Notes under the pieces: generated by a model
What the model saw: the letters and a program-made list of their open reading frames with translations, nothing else
Databases searched by the model: none
Told to the model about the DNA's origin: nothing
Shown here: positions 43,963 through 52,998 of the stretch, piece after piece
Layout: every line of letters starts with the position of its first letter
Numbering within the stretch: the first letter of the stretch is position 1
Position numbers and translations under genes: made by a program
Assembly: GCA_002472145.1 (NCBI GenBank)
Contig: DKRJ01000012.1
Location: forward strand, 105,053-169,052
Source: Clostridiales bacterium UBA7285
GTDB taxonomy: Bacteria > Bacillota > Clostridia > Peptostreptococcales > Anaerovoracaceae
DNA length: 64,000 bases
Reading direction: 5' to 3'

Positions 43963-45318
43963 GAGCCAGAGCAGCACGTATCCCGAGATCACCGCCGCCA
44001 GAGTGAACGGAACGCTGTAGCTCATGAACTCGCGCGTGCCGACCTCGTAGCCTTCTTTACGCAGGATGCCGAGTCCCGCGATATTCGCGCTGGCTCCGAT
44101 CGGGGTGATGTTCCCGCCGAGCGTCGCGCCGACGAGGAGCCCGAAAGGCAGCAGATACCCGCTCATTTCAGCCCCGCTCCCGTTCAGGCTCTCTGTGACG
44201 ACCGCCACGACAGGCAGCATCGTAGCCGTGTACGGGATATTGTCGATGAACGCCGAAGCGCCGACCGACATCCAGACTATTATCGTGTAGATCAGGAATA
44301 CGGAACTGCGCGAACCGTCTCCGCTGATGCCGGCTATCGCCTCGCCGAGCATGTCTATGATCCCCGCCCTCGTTATGCCGCCGATGACTACGAAGAGCCC
44401 CATCAGCAGCACGAGCGTGTAATAATCTATCTCGCGCAGAGTATCTTTAAGTATCTTAGTGTTACCCGACTTTATCATCGCGCGGATGATCCCGATCGCG
44501 AAATAGCCGACACAGATCAGGCCGTTCGTGATGTCCGGCTTGTAGAACTCGCCCGGCTCCGCGGAATCCTTATACGGGATGAACGAAACCGCGATCAGCG
44601 TCAAAACAGTGAGCAGCAGGAGGATCGCCGGAACCTTATCCTCGACAGGCGTCCTGTCGTTCACGTACACCGCCGTGTTCTCCCTGCGCATTTTGAACAA
44701 AATGATCAAAGCGCTGACGAGAGCGCCGGCCTCCGTCACCCAGAACATCCCCGGCTTTCCGTCGACGACGAAAAATTCGGTGAAATCAAGGCCGACGGCT
44801 TTTCCGAGCAGGATCGACGTAGTATCCCCTACGAGGGTCGCCGCGCCCTGCAGATTAGACGAGATAGAGATGCACACGACAGCCGGGACCGGTGAGATCT
44901 CGAGGTCGTTGCAGAGAACTATGGCGATCGGCGCTATCATCAGGACAGTCGCGACGTTATCCACGAATGCCGAGATCAGACCGGCGAACAGCGACAAAAC
45001 GACGATCAGCCACTTCACGCTGTGGATATGCGACACCAGTATTTCGCTCATAAGTTTAGGCATGCCGGATTGTATGAACAGATAGACGGTCCCCATCGTT
45101 CCGGCGATCATCATCAGAACGTTCCAATCTATCTTTCCGAGCGCGTCTACGAGCGTATATCTGTACTCCGGAAAGATCCCGACGCTTCCGACGATGACGA
45201 ATATGGCAGCCGAGGCGACGGCGACGTACGGCCTGATCTTCTGGAACGCGAACATCAGCACGTAAGTGGCCGCAAAGACGACCAAAGCGAATATTGTCAA
45301 AGGATCGGATAATTTCAT
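43951..45318 (-). CDS. Ion transporter superfamily (ArsB/NhaD/CitM-like) membrane protein under Mn2+ riboswitch
   Basis: About 11 hydrophobic segments across 455 residues, with two inverted halves typical of the ion-transporter superfamily. The re-entrant loop motifs appear as FVDNVATVLMIAPIA with SSNLQGAATLVGDTTSI in the first half and IDNIPYTATMLPV with GATLGGNITPIGASANI in the second. Relatives carry arsenite, sodium, citrate or similar ions, so sequence alone does not name the substrate. I start at ATG 45318 with AGAGGAA upstream; the frame is open further up but through the riboswitch terminator. The yybP-ykoY leader suggests manganese export. It stands alone. Confidence 0.85.
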   Translation of the reverse strand: MKLSDPLTIFALVVFAATYVLMFAFQKIRPYVAVASAAIFVIVGSVGIFPEYRYTLVDALGKIDWNVLMMIAGTMGTVYLFIQSGMPKLMSEILVSHIHSVKWLIVVLSLFAGLISAFVDNVATVLMIAPIAIVLCNDLEISPVPAVVCISISSNLQGAATLVGDTTSILLGKAVGLDFTEFFVVDGKPGMFWVTEAGALVSALIILFKMRRENTAVYVNDRTPVEDKVPAILLLLTVLTLIAVSFIPYKDSAEPGEFYKPDITNGLICVGYFAIGIIRAMIKSGNTKILKDTLREIDYYTLVLLMGLFVVIGGITRAGIIDMLGEAIAGISGDGSRSSVFLIYTIIVWMSVGASAFIDNIPYTATMLPVVAVVTESLNGSGAEMSGYLLPFGLLVGATLGGNITPIGASANIAGLGILRKEGYEVGTREFMSYSVPFTLAAVISGYVLLWLIWA

Positions 45319-45362
45319 TTCTAAAGTTCCTCTGCTTCCTCCATGCCCGAAACGCGCGGAGA

Positions 45363-45412
45363 AAAAACAAAAAGCGAGACGAGCCGCAACGATAGTTTCG
45401 ACATAGTCTCGC
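45363..45412 (-). terminator. Conditional terminator of the Mn2+ riboswitch
   Basis: GCGAGAC (45406-45412) pairs with GTCTCGC (45374-45380), followed on the minus strand by TTTTTGTTTTTT. The left arm is also the last conserved segment of the aptamer, so aptamer and terminator exclude each other: metal binding should let transcription go on. Confidence 0.85.
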
Positions 45413-45508
45413 CAGTTACTCACAAAGCCGGGCTTTATCCGCCGTGATGACGACTCTGTAAACGCGCCGGCCTACTCATCGCCGGCGCGCAGGCTACTCC
45501 CTGATATC
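45400..45508 (-). promoter_or_regulatory. yybP-ykoY manganese riboswitch aptamer
   Basis: Minus strand carries the conserved elements in order: GGGAGTAGCC at the 5' side, a GC-rich P2 hairpin (GCGCCGGC / GCCGGCGC) with loop GATGAGTA-like, then ACAGAGTCGTCATCACGG, the matching CCGGCTTTGT, and finally GGCGAGAC. The order and the pair AGTCGTCA...CCGGCTTTGT match the structure-solved lactococcal element. P1 closes with GATAT/ATGTC. Known members sense Mn2+ and switch genes on. Confidence 0.88.
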
Positions 45509-45514
45509 ATTTAT

Positions 45515-45542
45515 ATTTTAACGAAATGTGAGAAAGTGTCAA
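45515..45542 (-). promoter_or_regulatory. Promoter of the Mn2+-riboswitch transporter
   Basis: Perfect TTGACA (45537-45542), 16 bp, TAAAAT (45515-45520) on the minus strand, just before the aptamer starts. Confidence 0.75.
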
Positions 45543-45609
45543 TCCTGAACGGAGAGGGAAAATCCCGGAAGCAAAAAGTATGAAATGATGAGCAATTTGA
45601 TATAAATTG

Positions 45610-45618
45610 TGATATAAT
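45610..45618 (+). promoter_or_regulatory. Extended -10 promoter of the surface-protein gene
   Basis: TGATATAAT on the plus strand, about 90 bp before the surface-protein start, in an AT-rich stretch. No clear -35. Confidence 0.5.
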
Positions 45619-45706
45619 ACAAAAATTGTGAAGTTAATGATCCATTGCCCCGTGTCCGGGCATCTCAGGACCCGGATCAACATCATTTTTCGCAGGAGGA
45701 ACCGAT

Positions 45707-46990
45707 ATGAAAGGAAAGAAATCGTCTGTGCTCAGAAGGCTGGCCGCGGCAGCCGGAGCGATCCTGCTGATCACAGCATCTCTGGCCCTGCCCCTGAGCG
45801 TCAGCGCGGACGGCGGTGAAGGCGGCGCAGAAGATCATAAATTATTCCGAGTGCAGAGCCAGTGGAAGGGATTAGAAGCCGACGAGGACGTCCCATCCGC
45901 CGAACTGGAGATAGTCGACACCACTACAGGCAAAGTCATGCAGACGCTCACCACCTCGAAAGAAGACAGCGGTTCAGTCGACGTCGATGACGCGGACATC
46001 GATTTTACCCACACATACGAGGTAAGGCCCGTGGCCGTGCCTGACGGCTGGGAGATAAAATATCAGAATTGTTCTTTTTTCACTGAACAGGGAGTGGGCG
46101 GCTCCGACAAAAAGTACGTCGCGAAGATCGCACTTTCGTTCGCCCGGAAAAGCGAGGATCCGTCCGCGGGCAGCAAGGTCAGTATCAGCGTCGAAATCCA
46201 GTTCGCCGGAGCGCTGATGGATAATCCCGAAGTTATCAAGGACAGCGGGAACAAAGTGATCATCCGCGACTCTAACGACCCTGAATTCAAATATGAGATC
46301 AGCGCCGACCGATTTGAATATATAGGAAATAATGAGAATGCACTCTCGAGGAAGAGCGGTCATTCTTTGAAGTCATCAGTAAACCGTCGCACGTTTCCGC
46401 CAGGATCAACCACCCTGTTTTCACATACGTTTTCAGGAACGAGCCCGCGGGCAATCTAACTGTCTCAAAGACCGTGACCGGCAAAAAGGTCTCAGCAGCC
46501 GACAGGAGCAAAGAATATACCTTTGAGGTGACGCTCTCCGACAGTTCTTTCTCGGGATCATGCGGCACTGTCCTGACGGCATCCGGTTCGAACGAAAAGA
46601 CTTCGACACTCGTATTCACGGGCGGAAAAGCGACGTTCACGCTTAAGGACGGCCAGAAACTGAAGATCAAAAACATCCCGGCGGATCTTAAATACACCGT
46701 GAAGGAAATCTCCCACGATGGAGCCGAAGTGACGATGACTGACGCAGCCGGCACGGTATCGACCGGCTCAGCCGAAAACGACTGGTCTGTGTCAGGCTAT
46801 ATCAAATTCAGAAGGACCGTCAACCTCGCCTTTAAAAACAAGGTCCCGCCGCAGCCGGAGCCTGAACCGGAAAAACCTGGATCCCCTGAGAAAGGCGACG
46901 CCCTAGAACGTTGCGGGATGGATGCTTGCCTCTGCGCTGTCTTCGTTCACCGCGCTTATTCTCATAAGGAACAGAAAACGTCCCGCATAA
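45707..46990 (+). pseudogene. Pilin-like isopeptide-domain surface protein, two frameshifts
   Basis: Good AGGAGG ribosome site and a Sec signal (residues 1-34, ending LPLSVSADG). The first frame runs to about 46345, then the sense continues one frame over: EEERSFFEVISKPSH leads into NLTVSKTVTGKKVSAADRSK and YTFEVTLSD, the pattern of Spy0128/FctA-type pilin domains with intramolecular isopeptide bonds. Near 46903-46906 the sense returns to the first frame with NVAGWMLASALSS, FTALILIRNRKRPA and a TAA at 46990, a membrane anchor with a basic tail. The proline-rich PEPEPEKPGSPEK spacer precedes it; there is no LPxTG. So one base is lost and one gained. Decay, sequencing error and switching are all possible. 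Confidence 0.75.
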
Positions 46991-47033
46991 AGAAGCGGGA
47001 CGTCGACAGGCGCGATAAGCGCCGAGAGATCCG

Positions 47034-47065
47034 AAAAGGCGTGTCCGCGGCCGGACACGCCTTTT
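47034..47065. terminator. Terminator between the surface protein and the flavin-oxidase-like gene
   Basis: 14-bp perfect stem AAAAGGCGTGTCCG/CGGACACGCCTTTT, 4-base loop; T runs in both directions for the convergent genes. A second stem, ACGTCCCGC/GCGGGACGT, lies at 46978-47003 over the surface-protein stop. Confidence 0.88.
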
Positions 47066-47076
47066 CTTACGCCTTA

Positions 47077-47544
47077 TTATGACTCATTCACGAGTTTGCC
47101 CGTCATGTGGTCGATCGTGAGTTCCAGCATCTGGACGTTACCGCCTGTTTTAGCGATCTCGTATTCCGCGTATTCACTGCCGAAATATCTCGTTCCCAGC
47201 TTGCGGAGTTCATACATGGCCTTTTCCCCGCCGTCCATGAAGGAGATCCTGCCGAAGACGATGACGCTCCTGACGTTCAGACCGAGCTTGCCCTCGATGA
47301 AACGGCCGCTGTCCATGACGCAGAAAGATACTTTGTTATCCGCCTTGAGCGCGTCGATCTTATGGCCCGCCTTAGCGCCGTGAAAGTAGATCTTTCCGTC
47401 GTCGTAGATATAATCGACCGGAACGCCGTAAGGGTATCCGTCTTCCCCGTGGACGGACAAAACGCCGCGAGGCATCTCCTTCAGGACCTCGACGCATTCC
47501 TCCTCCGATAGCTGCTGCTTGAACCTGCGCATCTGCCTGAACAT
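47077..47544 (-). CDS. Pyridoxamine 5'-phosphate oxidase family (NimA-like) protein
   Basis: Split-barrel flavin-binding protein of the NimA-like group common in anaerobes; some members reduce nitroimidazoles, most are uncharacterised. Family features: RGVLSVHGEDGYPYGVPVDYIY near residue 26 and IYFHGAKAGHKIDALK near 52, the latter with the histidine typical of the group. 155 residues, complete. The AAGGAGG ribosome site is 5 bases before the ATG. Monocistronic. Resistance function should not be assumed from this similarity. Confidence 0.85.
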   Translation of the reverse strand: MFRQMRRFKQQLSEEECVEVLKEMPRGVLSVHGEDGYPYGVPVDYIYDDGKIYFHGAKAGHKIDALKADNKVSFCVMDSGRFIEGKLGLNVRSVIVFGRISFMDGGEKAMYELRKLGTRYFGSEYAEYEIAKTGGNVQMLELTIDHMTGKLVNES

Positions 47545-47601
47545 GTCAGCCTCCTTGTCATTACCGCGTGAACTGTTTGAAAATATTATATCACTCCGGG
47601 A

Positions 47602-48822
47602 CTATTCCGCCATCGCGCGTCCGGCTTTGATGCCCGTTATCCACGCGTGCTGCAGGTTATATCCGCCGGTCGGCCCGTCGTAGTCGAGCACCTCGCCGGC
47701 AAAATACAGACCCGGAACGATCTTTGACTCCATCGTTTCGTCGTCGACTTCTTCCTGAGGGACGCCGCCTCTGGTGACCTCGGCGTGATCCCAGCCTCTT
47801 AGTTTTTTCGGCCTGAACGCGAGGCCTTTCAGTTCAGCCGCGAGTCTGCCCGGGATGTCAACTCCAGCATAGACGTCCGAATCGCTGTTTGTGTCGACTT
47901 CCGTATCGCTGTACGTGCCTCCCGCATCGCCTTCCGGCGCGGAGCAGGCTCTTGCGAAGACGTATTCCGCGAGCGGTTTTTTGATGATAGAGTTCATCAG
48001 CGCGGGACCGTCGGCAATCCCGGTGTTCTGCGCTATCGCGCGCGCCAGTTCGCTTTCCGGAAAGTCCGGCGCAAGGTCGAGTTCTATCTCGTATGAGCCG
48101 AAGCCGTCTTCGATCGTCATTCCGCCCGGGATGTCCATGAACCTCGACATATCGAAGATGCAGATCCCGGAGAGCCCGTAGTCCGTGAACTGGACCTCGC
48201 CGCGCTCCGAAAACTTCATCGTCCCGTTTTCAAAAAGTTTCGCCTCGCATTTAGCTCTCACTCCGGCCAGAGAGCGCACAGTGTCCTCCGTCTCGACGGC
48301 TGTCAGCACCGGTGACAGCCTGGAAACGGTGTGGCCGAGCGATCTCGCTATCCTGAAGCCGTCGCCTGTCGTGCCGAATTTCGGGGCCGCCTTGCCGCCG
48401 GAGGCTATCAGGACCTTAGACGACTCGAACTCTCCGCGCTTCGTCTCTATCCGGAAACCGCCGCCAGCGTGAGCAGAGACCGAAAGCACCTCGGCGTCCG
48501 TCACGATCTCAGCACCGCCCGCGCGCGCCGCTCTGATGAGACAGTCCGCTACGTCGCGTCCGTCCTCGGAATACGGGTAGATCCTGCCTTCTGGATCAGA
48601 GCGCATCACCAGCCCGATAGACGAAAAGAAGGCTGAAGTTTTACTCCAGTCTTCGCATTTTAAATTGGAAAGGTTGCAGCGGCCGTTACCGGACGCCGCG
48701 ACCTTTGCCGCGCATCTATTCTTTTTCTCGATCACGAGCACGCGCTTCCCGCTTCCGCCCGCCGTGACGGCTGCAGCAAGCCCGGAGGCGCCGCCCCCTA
48801 TGACGCAGATGTCATATTTCAT
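47602..48822 (-). CDS. HI0933/BaiN family NAD(P)/FAD-dependent oxidoreductase
   Basis: Flavoprotein with an N-terminal Rossmann FAD site CVIGGGASGLAAAVTAG near residue 7, AASGNGRCNLSNLK near 44 and the C-terminal FAGEVLDYDGPTGGYNLQHAW near 368, the fixed end of the HI0933 family. A few members act on bile-acid intermediates, but the family is broad and the substrate unknown. A Ser/Asp/Thr-rich stretch near 300-315 (DTEVDTNSDSDV) is an unusual loop. Two ATGs are possible: I use 48822, which overlaps the upstream stop by one base and suits the AGAGG site; 48825 is the alternative. 406 residues. Confidence 0.85.
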   Translation of the reverse strand: MKYDICVIGGGASGLAAAVTAGGSGKRVLVIEKKNRCAAKVAASGNGRCNLSNLKCEDWSKTSAFFSSIGLVMRSDPEGRIYPYSEDGRDVADCLIRAARAGGAEIVTDAEVLSVSAHAGGGFRIETKRGEFESSKVLIASGGKAAPKFGTTGDGFRIARSLGHTVSRLSPVLTAVETEDTVRSLAGVRAKCEAKLFENGTMKFSERGEVQFTDYGLSGICIFDMSRFMDIPGGMTIEDGFGSYEIELDLAPDFPESELARAIAQNTGIADGPALMNSIIKKPLAEYVFARACSAPEGDAGGTYSDTEVDTNSDSDVYAGVDIPGRLAAELKGLAFRPKKLRGWDHAEVTRGGVPQEEVDDETMESKIVPGLYFAGEVLDYDGPTGGYNLQHAWITGIKAGRAMAE

Positions 48823-49223
48823 CATTTATCCTCTGCGGGATGATATTCGACAGGCACGATGATGAGTTCTACTCCTCCGCCCAGCGAATTTCTGAGCTTC
48901 GTCAGGAAGTTCTCCTCGCCCTCCGCCTCGCCGGACGCGCCGACTACTACTTTGGTGACGGAATGTTCCTTTGCTATCTCCGCGAGCGTGCGGCATGCGT
49001 CGTCGGACTTCATCACCGTCAGTTCCGCACCGGCGTCGCGCGCTTTTTCGTACAGATACTCAAGCGCTCTGTTTTCCTCGGAGTCGCCGAGGAACTTCTC
49101 CTTCGTGCCGGCGACGTGGATTATGTGCAGTGTGTCGCCCGGATCCCTGCAGAGCCTGCTGCCGTAGTCGATAAGGCGCTGGCAGGTCTTCTGCTTCGTG
49201 ACGCACACCATTATGTTTTCCAT
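48822..49223 (-). CDS. Universal stress protein-like protein
   Basis: Small alpha/beta nucleotide-binding protein similar to UspA and the Usp part of KdpD. ENIMVCVTKQKTCQRLIDYG at the start, then VTKVVVGASGEAEGEENF near residue 92, which resembles the G-x2-G-x9-G ATP motif in reduced form. 133 residues, with no other domain. It is coupled on both sides: its ATG overlaps the purC stop by one base and its stop overlaps the next start. A stress role is inferred from family only. Confidence 0.78.
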   Translation of the reverse strand: MENIMVCVTKQKTCQRLIDYGSRLCRDPGDTLHIIHVAGTKEKFLGDSEENRALEYLYEKARDAGAELTVMKSDDACRTLAEIAKEHSVTKVVVGASGEAEGEENFLTKLRNSLGGGVELIIVPVEYHPAEDK

Positions 49224-50107
49224 CAGAAAGCACCCCCGGTCTGCCCTTTGCCGGTAAGCATCTCATACGCTTCGCGGTATTTGGCGATCGTCTTGTCTAT
49301 GATGTCCTGCGGGAGAACGTATCCGCTGTCCGGATTAGCCTTCAGCCAGTCGCGGACGAACTGCTTGTCGAACGACGGCTGTGATTTTCCCGGTTCGTAG
49401 CCGGCGAGCGGCCAGAACCTCGAACTGTCCGGAGTGAGCATCTCGTCTCCGAGTATGACCTCACCTTTTTCGTTGAGTCCGAACTCGAACTTCGTGTCCG
49501 CTATTATTATCCCTCTCGAAAGTGCGTATTCGGCGCATTTTTTGTAAACGTTCAGTGTGTAATTCCTGATCGCCAAAGCGTACTCTTCGCCTTTTCCCGG
49601 ATAGAGTTTTTCGAGGACCTCGATGCTCTTTTCGTATGAGATGTTCTCGTCGTGGTCGCCGATATCGGCTTTCGTGCTCGGGGTGAAGATCGGCTCCGGG
49701 AGCTTTTCGGATTCTTTCAGGCCGGCAGGGAGTTTGATCCCGCAGACCTCACCGCTCTCCTGATAGCTTTTCCAGCCGCTTCCGGTGATGTATCCGCGGA
49801 CGATGCACTCGATCGGGAGCATCTCCAGTTTGCGGCACATCATGCTGCGGCCCTGATAATAGTCTGTCTGAAAGAATTCAGGCATGTCCTTCGTATCTGT
49901 AGAGATCATGTGATTAGGAACGTCGTCCTTAGTGAAGTTGAACCAGAACTCCGACATGGCGTTCAGGACTTTTCCCTTGCCCCCGACTGTGCTGCCGAGG
50001 ATGACGTCGAACGCCGAGATCCTGTCGGTCGCGACCATTATGAGGCTGTCGCCGTTGTCGTAGATCTCTCTGACCTTGCCTTCCTTTACCGGTTTGAATT
50101 CTTTCAT
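49223..50107 (-). CDS. purC: SAICAR synthase PurC
   Basis: Joins CAIR and aspartate with ATP in purine synthesis. Marks: VKEGKVREIYDNGDSLIMVATDRISAFD at the start, ECIVRGYITGSGWKSY near 98, and IADTKFEFGLN near 200. I start at ATG 50107 with GGGAGA 6-8 bases upstream; the frame stays open a little further without ribosome site. 294 residues. No other purine genes are near; it is coupled instead to a stress protein gene, which is an odd pairing. Confidence 0.95.
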   Translation of the reverse strand: MKEFKPVKEGKVREIYDNGDSLIMVATDRISAFDVILGSTVGGKGKVLNAMSEFWFNFTKDDVPNHMISTDTKDMPEFFQTDYYQGRSMMCRKLEMLPIECIVRGYITGSGWKSYQESGEVCGIKLPAGLKESEKLPEPIFTPSTKADIGDHDENISYEKSIEVLEKLYPGKGEEYALAIRNYTLNVYKKCAEYALSRGIIIADTKFEFGLNEKGEVILGDEMLTPDSSRFWPLAGYEPGKSQPSFDKQFVRDWLKANPDSGYVLPQDIIDKTIAKYREAYEMLTGKGQTGGAF

Positions 50108-50175
50108 TTTAGGTCTCCCTTCAGGTGAATATGACTGCTGCGGCACGTCACGCCGCTGTCTGACTGATCTTGACG

Positions 50176-51420
50176 CTACGGCCTAATCTGGCCGTTTCCG
50201 TAGACTATGTATTTAGTCGTCGTGAGCGCTTCGAGGCCCATAGGCCCGCGGGCGTGGAGTTTCTGAGTGCTGATGCCTATCTCACCGCCAAAGCCGAACT
50301 CGCCGCCGTCGGAGAACCTCGTGGAGGCGTTCACGTATACGGCCGCGGAATCGACTTCGTCGAGAAAGCGCTGCGCGTTAGTATAGTCATTCGTGACGAT
50401 CGTCTCAGAGTGGCCCGTGCTGTATTTATTTATGTGGTCGATCGCCTCGTCGATGCCTGAGACGGTCTTGATCGAGACCTTAAGCGCCATGTACTCTCTG
50501 CCCCAGTCGCTCTCTTCCGCCAAAACAGCCCCGTCGACGTATTTCGCGGCGTCCTCGTCCGCGCGCATCTCGACGTTCTTTTCGGCGAGCCTTTTTCCGA
50601 GGACCGGGAGGAGTTTCTCCTCTATGTCTTTATGTACCACGATCGACTCGCACGCGTTGCAGACGCCGATGCGTTGTGTCTTAGCGTTCAGTATGATCCT
50701 GACAGCCATGTCGATGTCGGCCGTCTTATCGACGAATACGTGGCAGTTTCCGGTGCCGGTCTCGATGACGGGAACCGTCGCGTTGTCTGCGACGCTGCGT
50801 ATCAAAGCCGCTCCTCCGCGCGGGATGAGCACGTCGATGTATCCTTTAAGGCGCATCATCTGCTCTGTCGCCGCGTGTGACGTATCCTCTATCAATTGGA
50901 CGGCGTCCGCGCTGACGCCGGCGCTCTCCACCGCTGCCCGCAGGAGCCCCGCGACCGCGATATTGGAGTTGATCGCGTCGCTGCCGCCCTTCAGTATCAC
51001 GGCGTTTCCGGCCTTGAAGCAAAGCCCGAACACGTCGGAGGTCACGTTAGGCCGCGCTTCGTAGATCACGCCGACCACCCCGAGCGGGACACGTTTCTTT
51101 CCGATCAGAAGGCCGTTCGGACGCTTTTTCATGCCGGTCACCTCGCCGACGGGATCGTCCTGAGCGGCGATCTCGCGCAGCCCTTCGGCCATGCCCTGTA
51201 TCCTGTCTTCAGTCAGCAGGAGCCTGTCGACCAGAGCCGGATCCATGCCGTTTCTCTCGGCCTCCGCCGCGTCCTTTGCGTTTTCTTCGAGTATGTAGTC
51301 CGCGCGCATCTCGAGCGCTTTAGCGCACATCATGAGGACTTCGTTTTTCTTTGACGTCGTCAGTTTAGCTGTTTCGCGCGACGCTGCCTTTGCGCGTTCC
51401 CCTATTTCATACAGATTCAT
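50176..51420 (-). CDS. proA: Gamma-glutamyl phosphate reductase
   Basis: Second step of proline synthesis. Aldehyde-dehydrogenase fold with [19 protein letters not shown] near residue 115, [11 protein letters not shown] near 145 and the catalytic cysteine in [11 protein letters not shown] near 252. 414 residues, normal. It lies 50 bp after proB, on the same strand, so the two form the usual proBA unit. Confidence 0.96.
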   Translation of the reverse strand: MNLYEIGERAKAASRETAKLTTSKKNEVLMMCAKALEMRADYILEENAKDAAEAERNGMDPALVDRLLLTEDRIQGMAEGLREIAAQDDPVGEVTGMKKRPNGLLIGKKRVPLGVVGVIYEARPNVTSDVFGLCFKAGNAVILKGGSDAINSNIAVAGLLRAAVESAGVSADAVQLIEDTSHAATEQMMRLKGYIDVLIPRGGAALIRSVADNATVPVIETGTGNCHVFVDKTADIDMAVRIILNAKTQRIGVCNACESIVVHKDIEEKLLPVLGKRLAEKNVEMRADEDAAKYVDGAVLAEESDWGREYMALKVSIKTVSGIDEAIDHINKYSTGHSETIVTNDYTNAQRFLDEVDSAAVYVNASTRFSDGGEFGFGGEIGISTQKLHARGPMGLEALTTTKYIVYGNGQIRP

Positions 51421-51470
51421 TTTTCCCCTTTTCGTTTTGCCGCTTTTCCCGGCATTTTTTCATTATCTCT

Positions 51471-52316
51471 CTATCTCAATTCGTCTATCAGGTTGAAATC
51501 TTCGTCCTTATGCGCCGTGAAGAACGTGCCGATCTCCTCGCCGGCGAGTATGTGATGCACGACGTGGAAGTCTTCTCCGCTGGCGATGACGGTGTCTATA
51601 CCCGATTTCACCGCTATCTTCGCCGCTTTCAGTTTGGTCGCCATGCCGCCGGTGCCGACGCCTGTGCCTGTCGTGTCTTTGCCGAGGCTCAGCAGGTGTT
51701 CGTCGATGGAATCGACTCTGTCTATGAACTCCGCGCTGCTGGATCTGTGCGGGTCGTCGGTGTACAGGCCGTCGATGTCAGAAAGGATCATCAGCAGATC
51801 AGCCCCGACTATGTCAGCCACGACCGCTGACAGAGTGTCGTTGTCTCCGAACGCGGCGAGCGCGTCGATCTCATCCGTCGTCACCGTATCGTTTTCGTTC
51901 ACGACAGGGACGACTCCCAGTTTCATCAGTTCCTCGAACGTCCCGCGGGCGTTGCCGAGGCTTTCCTCGTTCTGCGCGGTTTCCTTCGTCAGGAGGACCT
52001 GTCCGCAGACACGGTTATATTCTCCGAAAAGTTTCTGGTACACCATCATCAGCTTTCCCTGACCGACGGCCGCACACGCTTGTTTTTCGGCCATGCTGAG
52101 GGAGGCGCACATGTCGATCCCCAGAGCCTGACGCCCGACGGCGATAGCCCCGGAGCTCACGAGGACTGCGTCGCATCCCCTGTTCCTGATCTCGCACAGT
52201 TCGCGCACCAGTATCTCGAGTTTGATCAGATCCAGCCTGTCCGTCTCGCGATGCATGAGCGACGAGGAGCCGGCTTTGATCACTATTCTCTTTTTACCCC
52301 TTAAAGATTCTCTCAT
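51471..52316 (-). CDS. proB: Glutamate 5-kinase, short form
   Basis: Phosphorylates glutamate at the start of proline synthesis. Amino-acid kinase fold: IVIKAGSSSL at residue 11, LVSSGAIAVGRQALG near 52, VNENDTVTTDEI near 145 and GTGVGTGGMATKLKAA near 210. At 281 residues it lacks the C-terminal PUA domain of the longer type, as in many Clostridia. First gene of proBA. Confidence 0.95.
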   Translation of the reverse strand: MRESLRGKKRIVIKAGSSSLMHRETDRLDLIKLEILVRELCEIRNRGCDAVLVSSGAIAVGRQALGIDMCASLSMAEKQACAAVGQGKLMMVYQKLFGEYNRVCGQVLLTKETAQNEESLGNARGTFEELMKLGVVPVVNENDTVTTDEIDALAAFGDNDTLSAVVADIVGADLLMILSDIDGLYTDDPHRSSSAEFIDRVDSIDEHLLSLGKDTTGTGVGTGGMATKLKAAKIAVKSGIDTVIASGEDFHVVHHILAGEEIGTFFTAHKDEDFNLIDELR

Positions 52317-52395
52317 TTCGCCCTTTTGATTTTTTTCCGGGTCCGTCTCCCGGGTCCGTCTACCGGATATCGCGTCCGAAACCGCATTCCGGATC

Positions 52396-52998
52396 TTACT
52401 CCTGATCCTCCGGCTCCGTAACGTCTATGCTCATCTGCAGTCCGTCGGACTCATAGTCATCGTCGTCAGCGTCCAGCGCTTCCCCGATGTCCGGGATCTC
52501 CGGCAGGTCCTTCAGCGTCTCAAAGCCGAACGTTTTCAGGAAATTGTCTGTCGTCCCGTAAAGTATCGGCCTGCCGATGCCCTTGGAACGTCCCGCCTCC
52601 CTGATGAGATCCTTGCGCAGGAGGCCGTCTATGATCCTGTCGCTCCTTACCCCGCGGATCGACTCGATCACGGCCTTCGTGACCGGCTGCCTGTAAGCTA
52701 TTATCGCCAGCACCTCCATAGCGGACTGCGAGAGTTTCTTCACCTTGACTGGAGTGCAGAGCTTTTCGATATAGTCGGCGTTTTCCGGCTTTGTCACGAA
52801 CTGAAAGGAATTCCCGACACGGCGCACCGCCAGCCCGCGGGAGTCGGAAGCGTACTCATCCTGGAGTTCCAGAAAGCATTCCATCGCCTCGTCGCGTGTG
52901 ATATCGCAGGCGTCAGCCGCCGCTGCCGCGTCCAGGGGCTCTCCCCAGATGAACATCAGCGCCTCGAGCGCCGATTTTGCTACTTTTTTATTGAACAT
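52396..52998 (-). CDS. scpB: Segregation and condensation protein B
   Basis: Winged-helix partner of the SMC-ScpA complex, acting in chromosome compaction and segregation. SALEALMFIWGEPLD at residue 8 and SAMEVLAIIAYRQPVTKAVIESIRGV near 93 are diagnostic. 200 residues, with an acidic tail. It overlaps scpA by 11 bp. The DNA just after its stop has two copies of AGACGGACCCGG, a weak version of the tandem repeats seen at other gene ends. Confidence 0.95.
   Translation of the reverse strand: MFNKKVAKSALEALMFIWGEPLDAAAAADACDITRDEAMECFLELQDEYASDSRGLAVRRVGNSFQFVTKPENADYIEKLCTPVKVKKLSQSAMEVLAIIAYRQPVTKAVIESIRGVRSDRIIDGLLRKDLIREAGRSKGIGRPILYGTTDNFLKTFGFETLKDLPEIPDIGEALDADDDDYESDGLQMSIDVTEPEDQE

Noticed and set aside
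46860..46990. LPxTG sorting signal on the surface protein
   Set aside because: After frame correction the C terminus is a proline-rich spacer, a membrane span and a basic tail, but no LPxTG-like pentapeptide is found.
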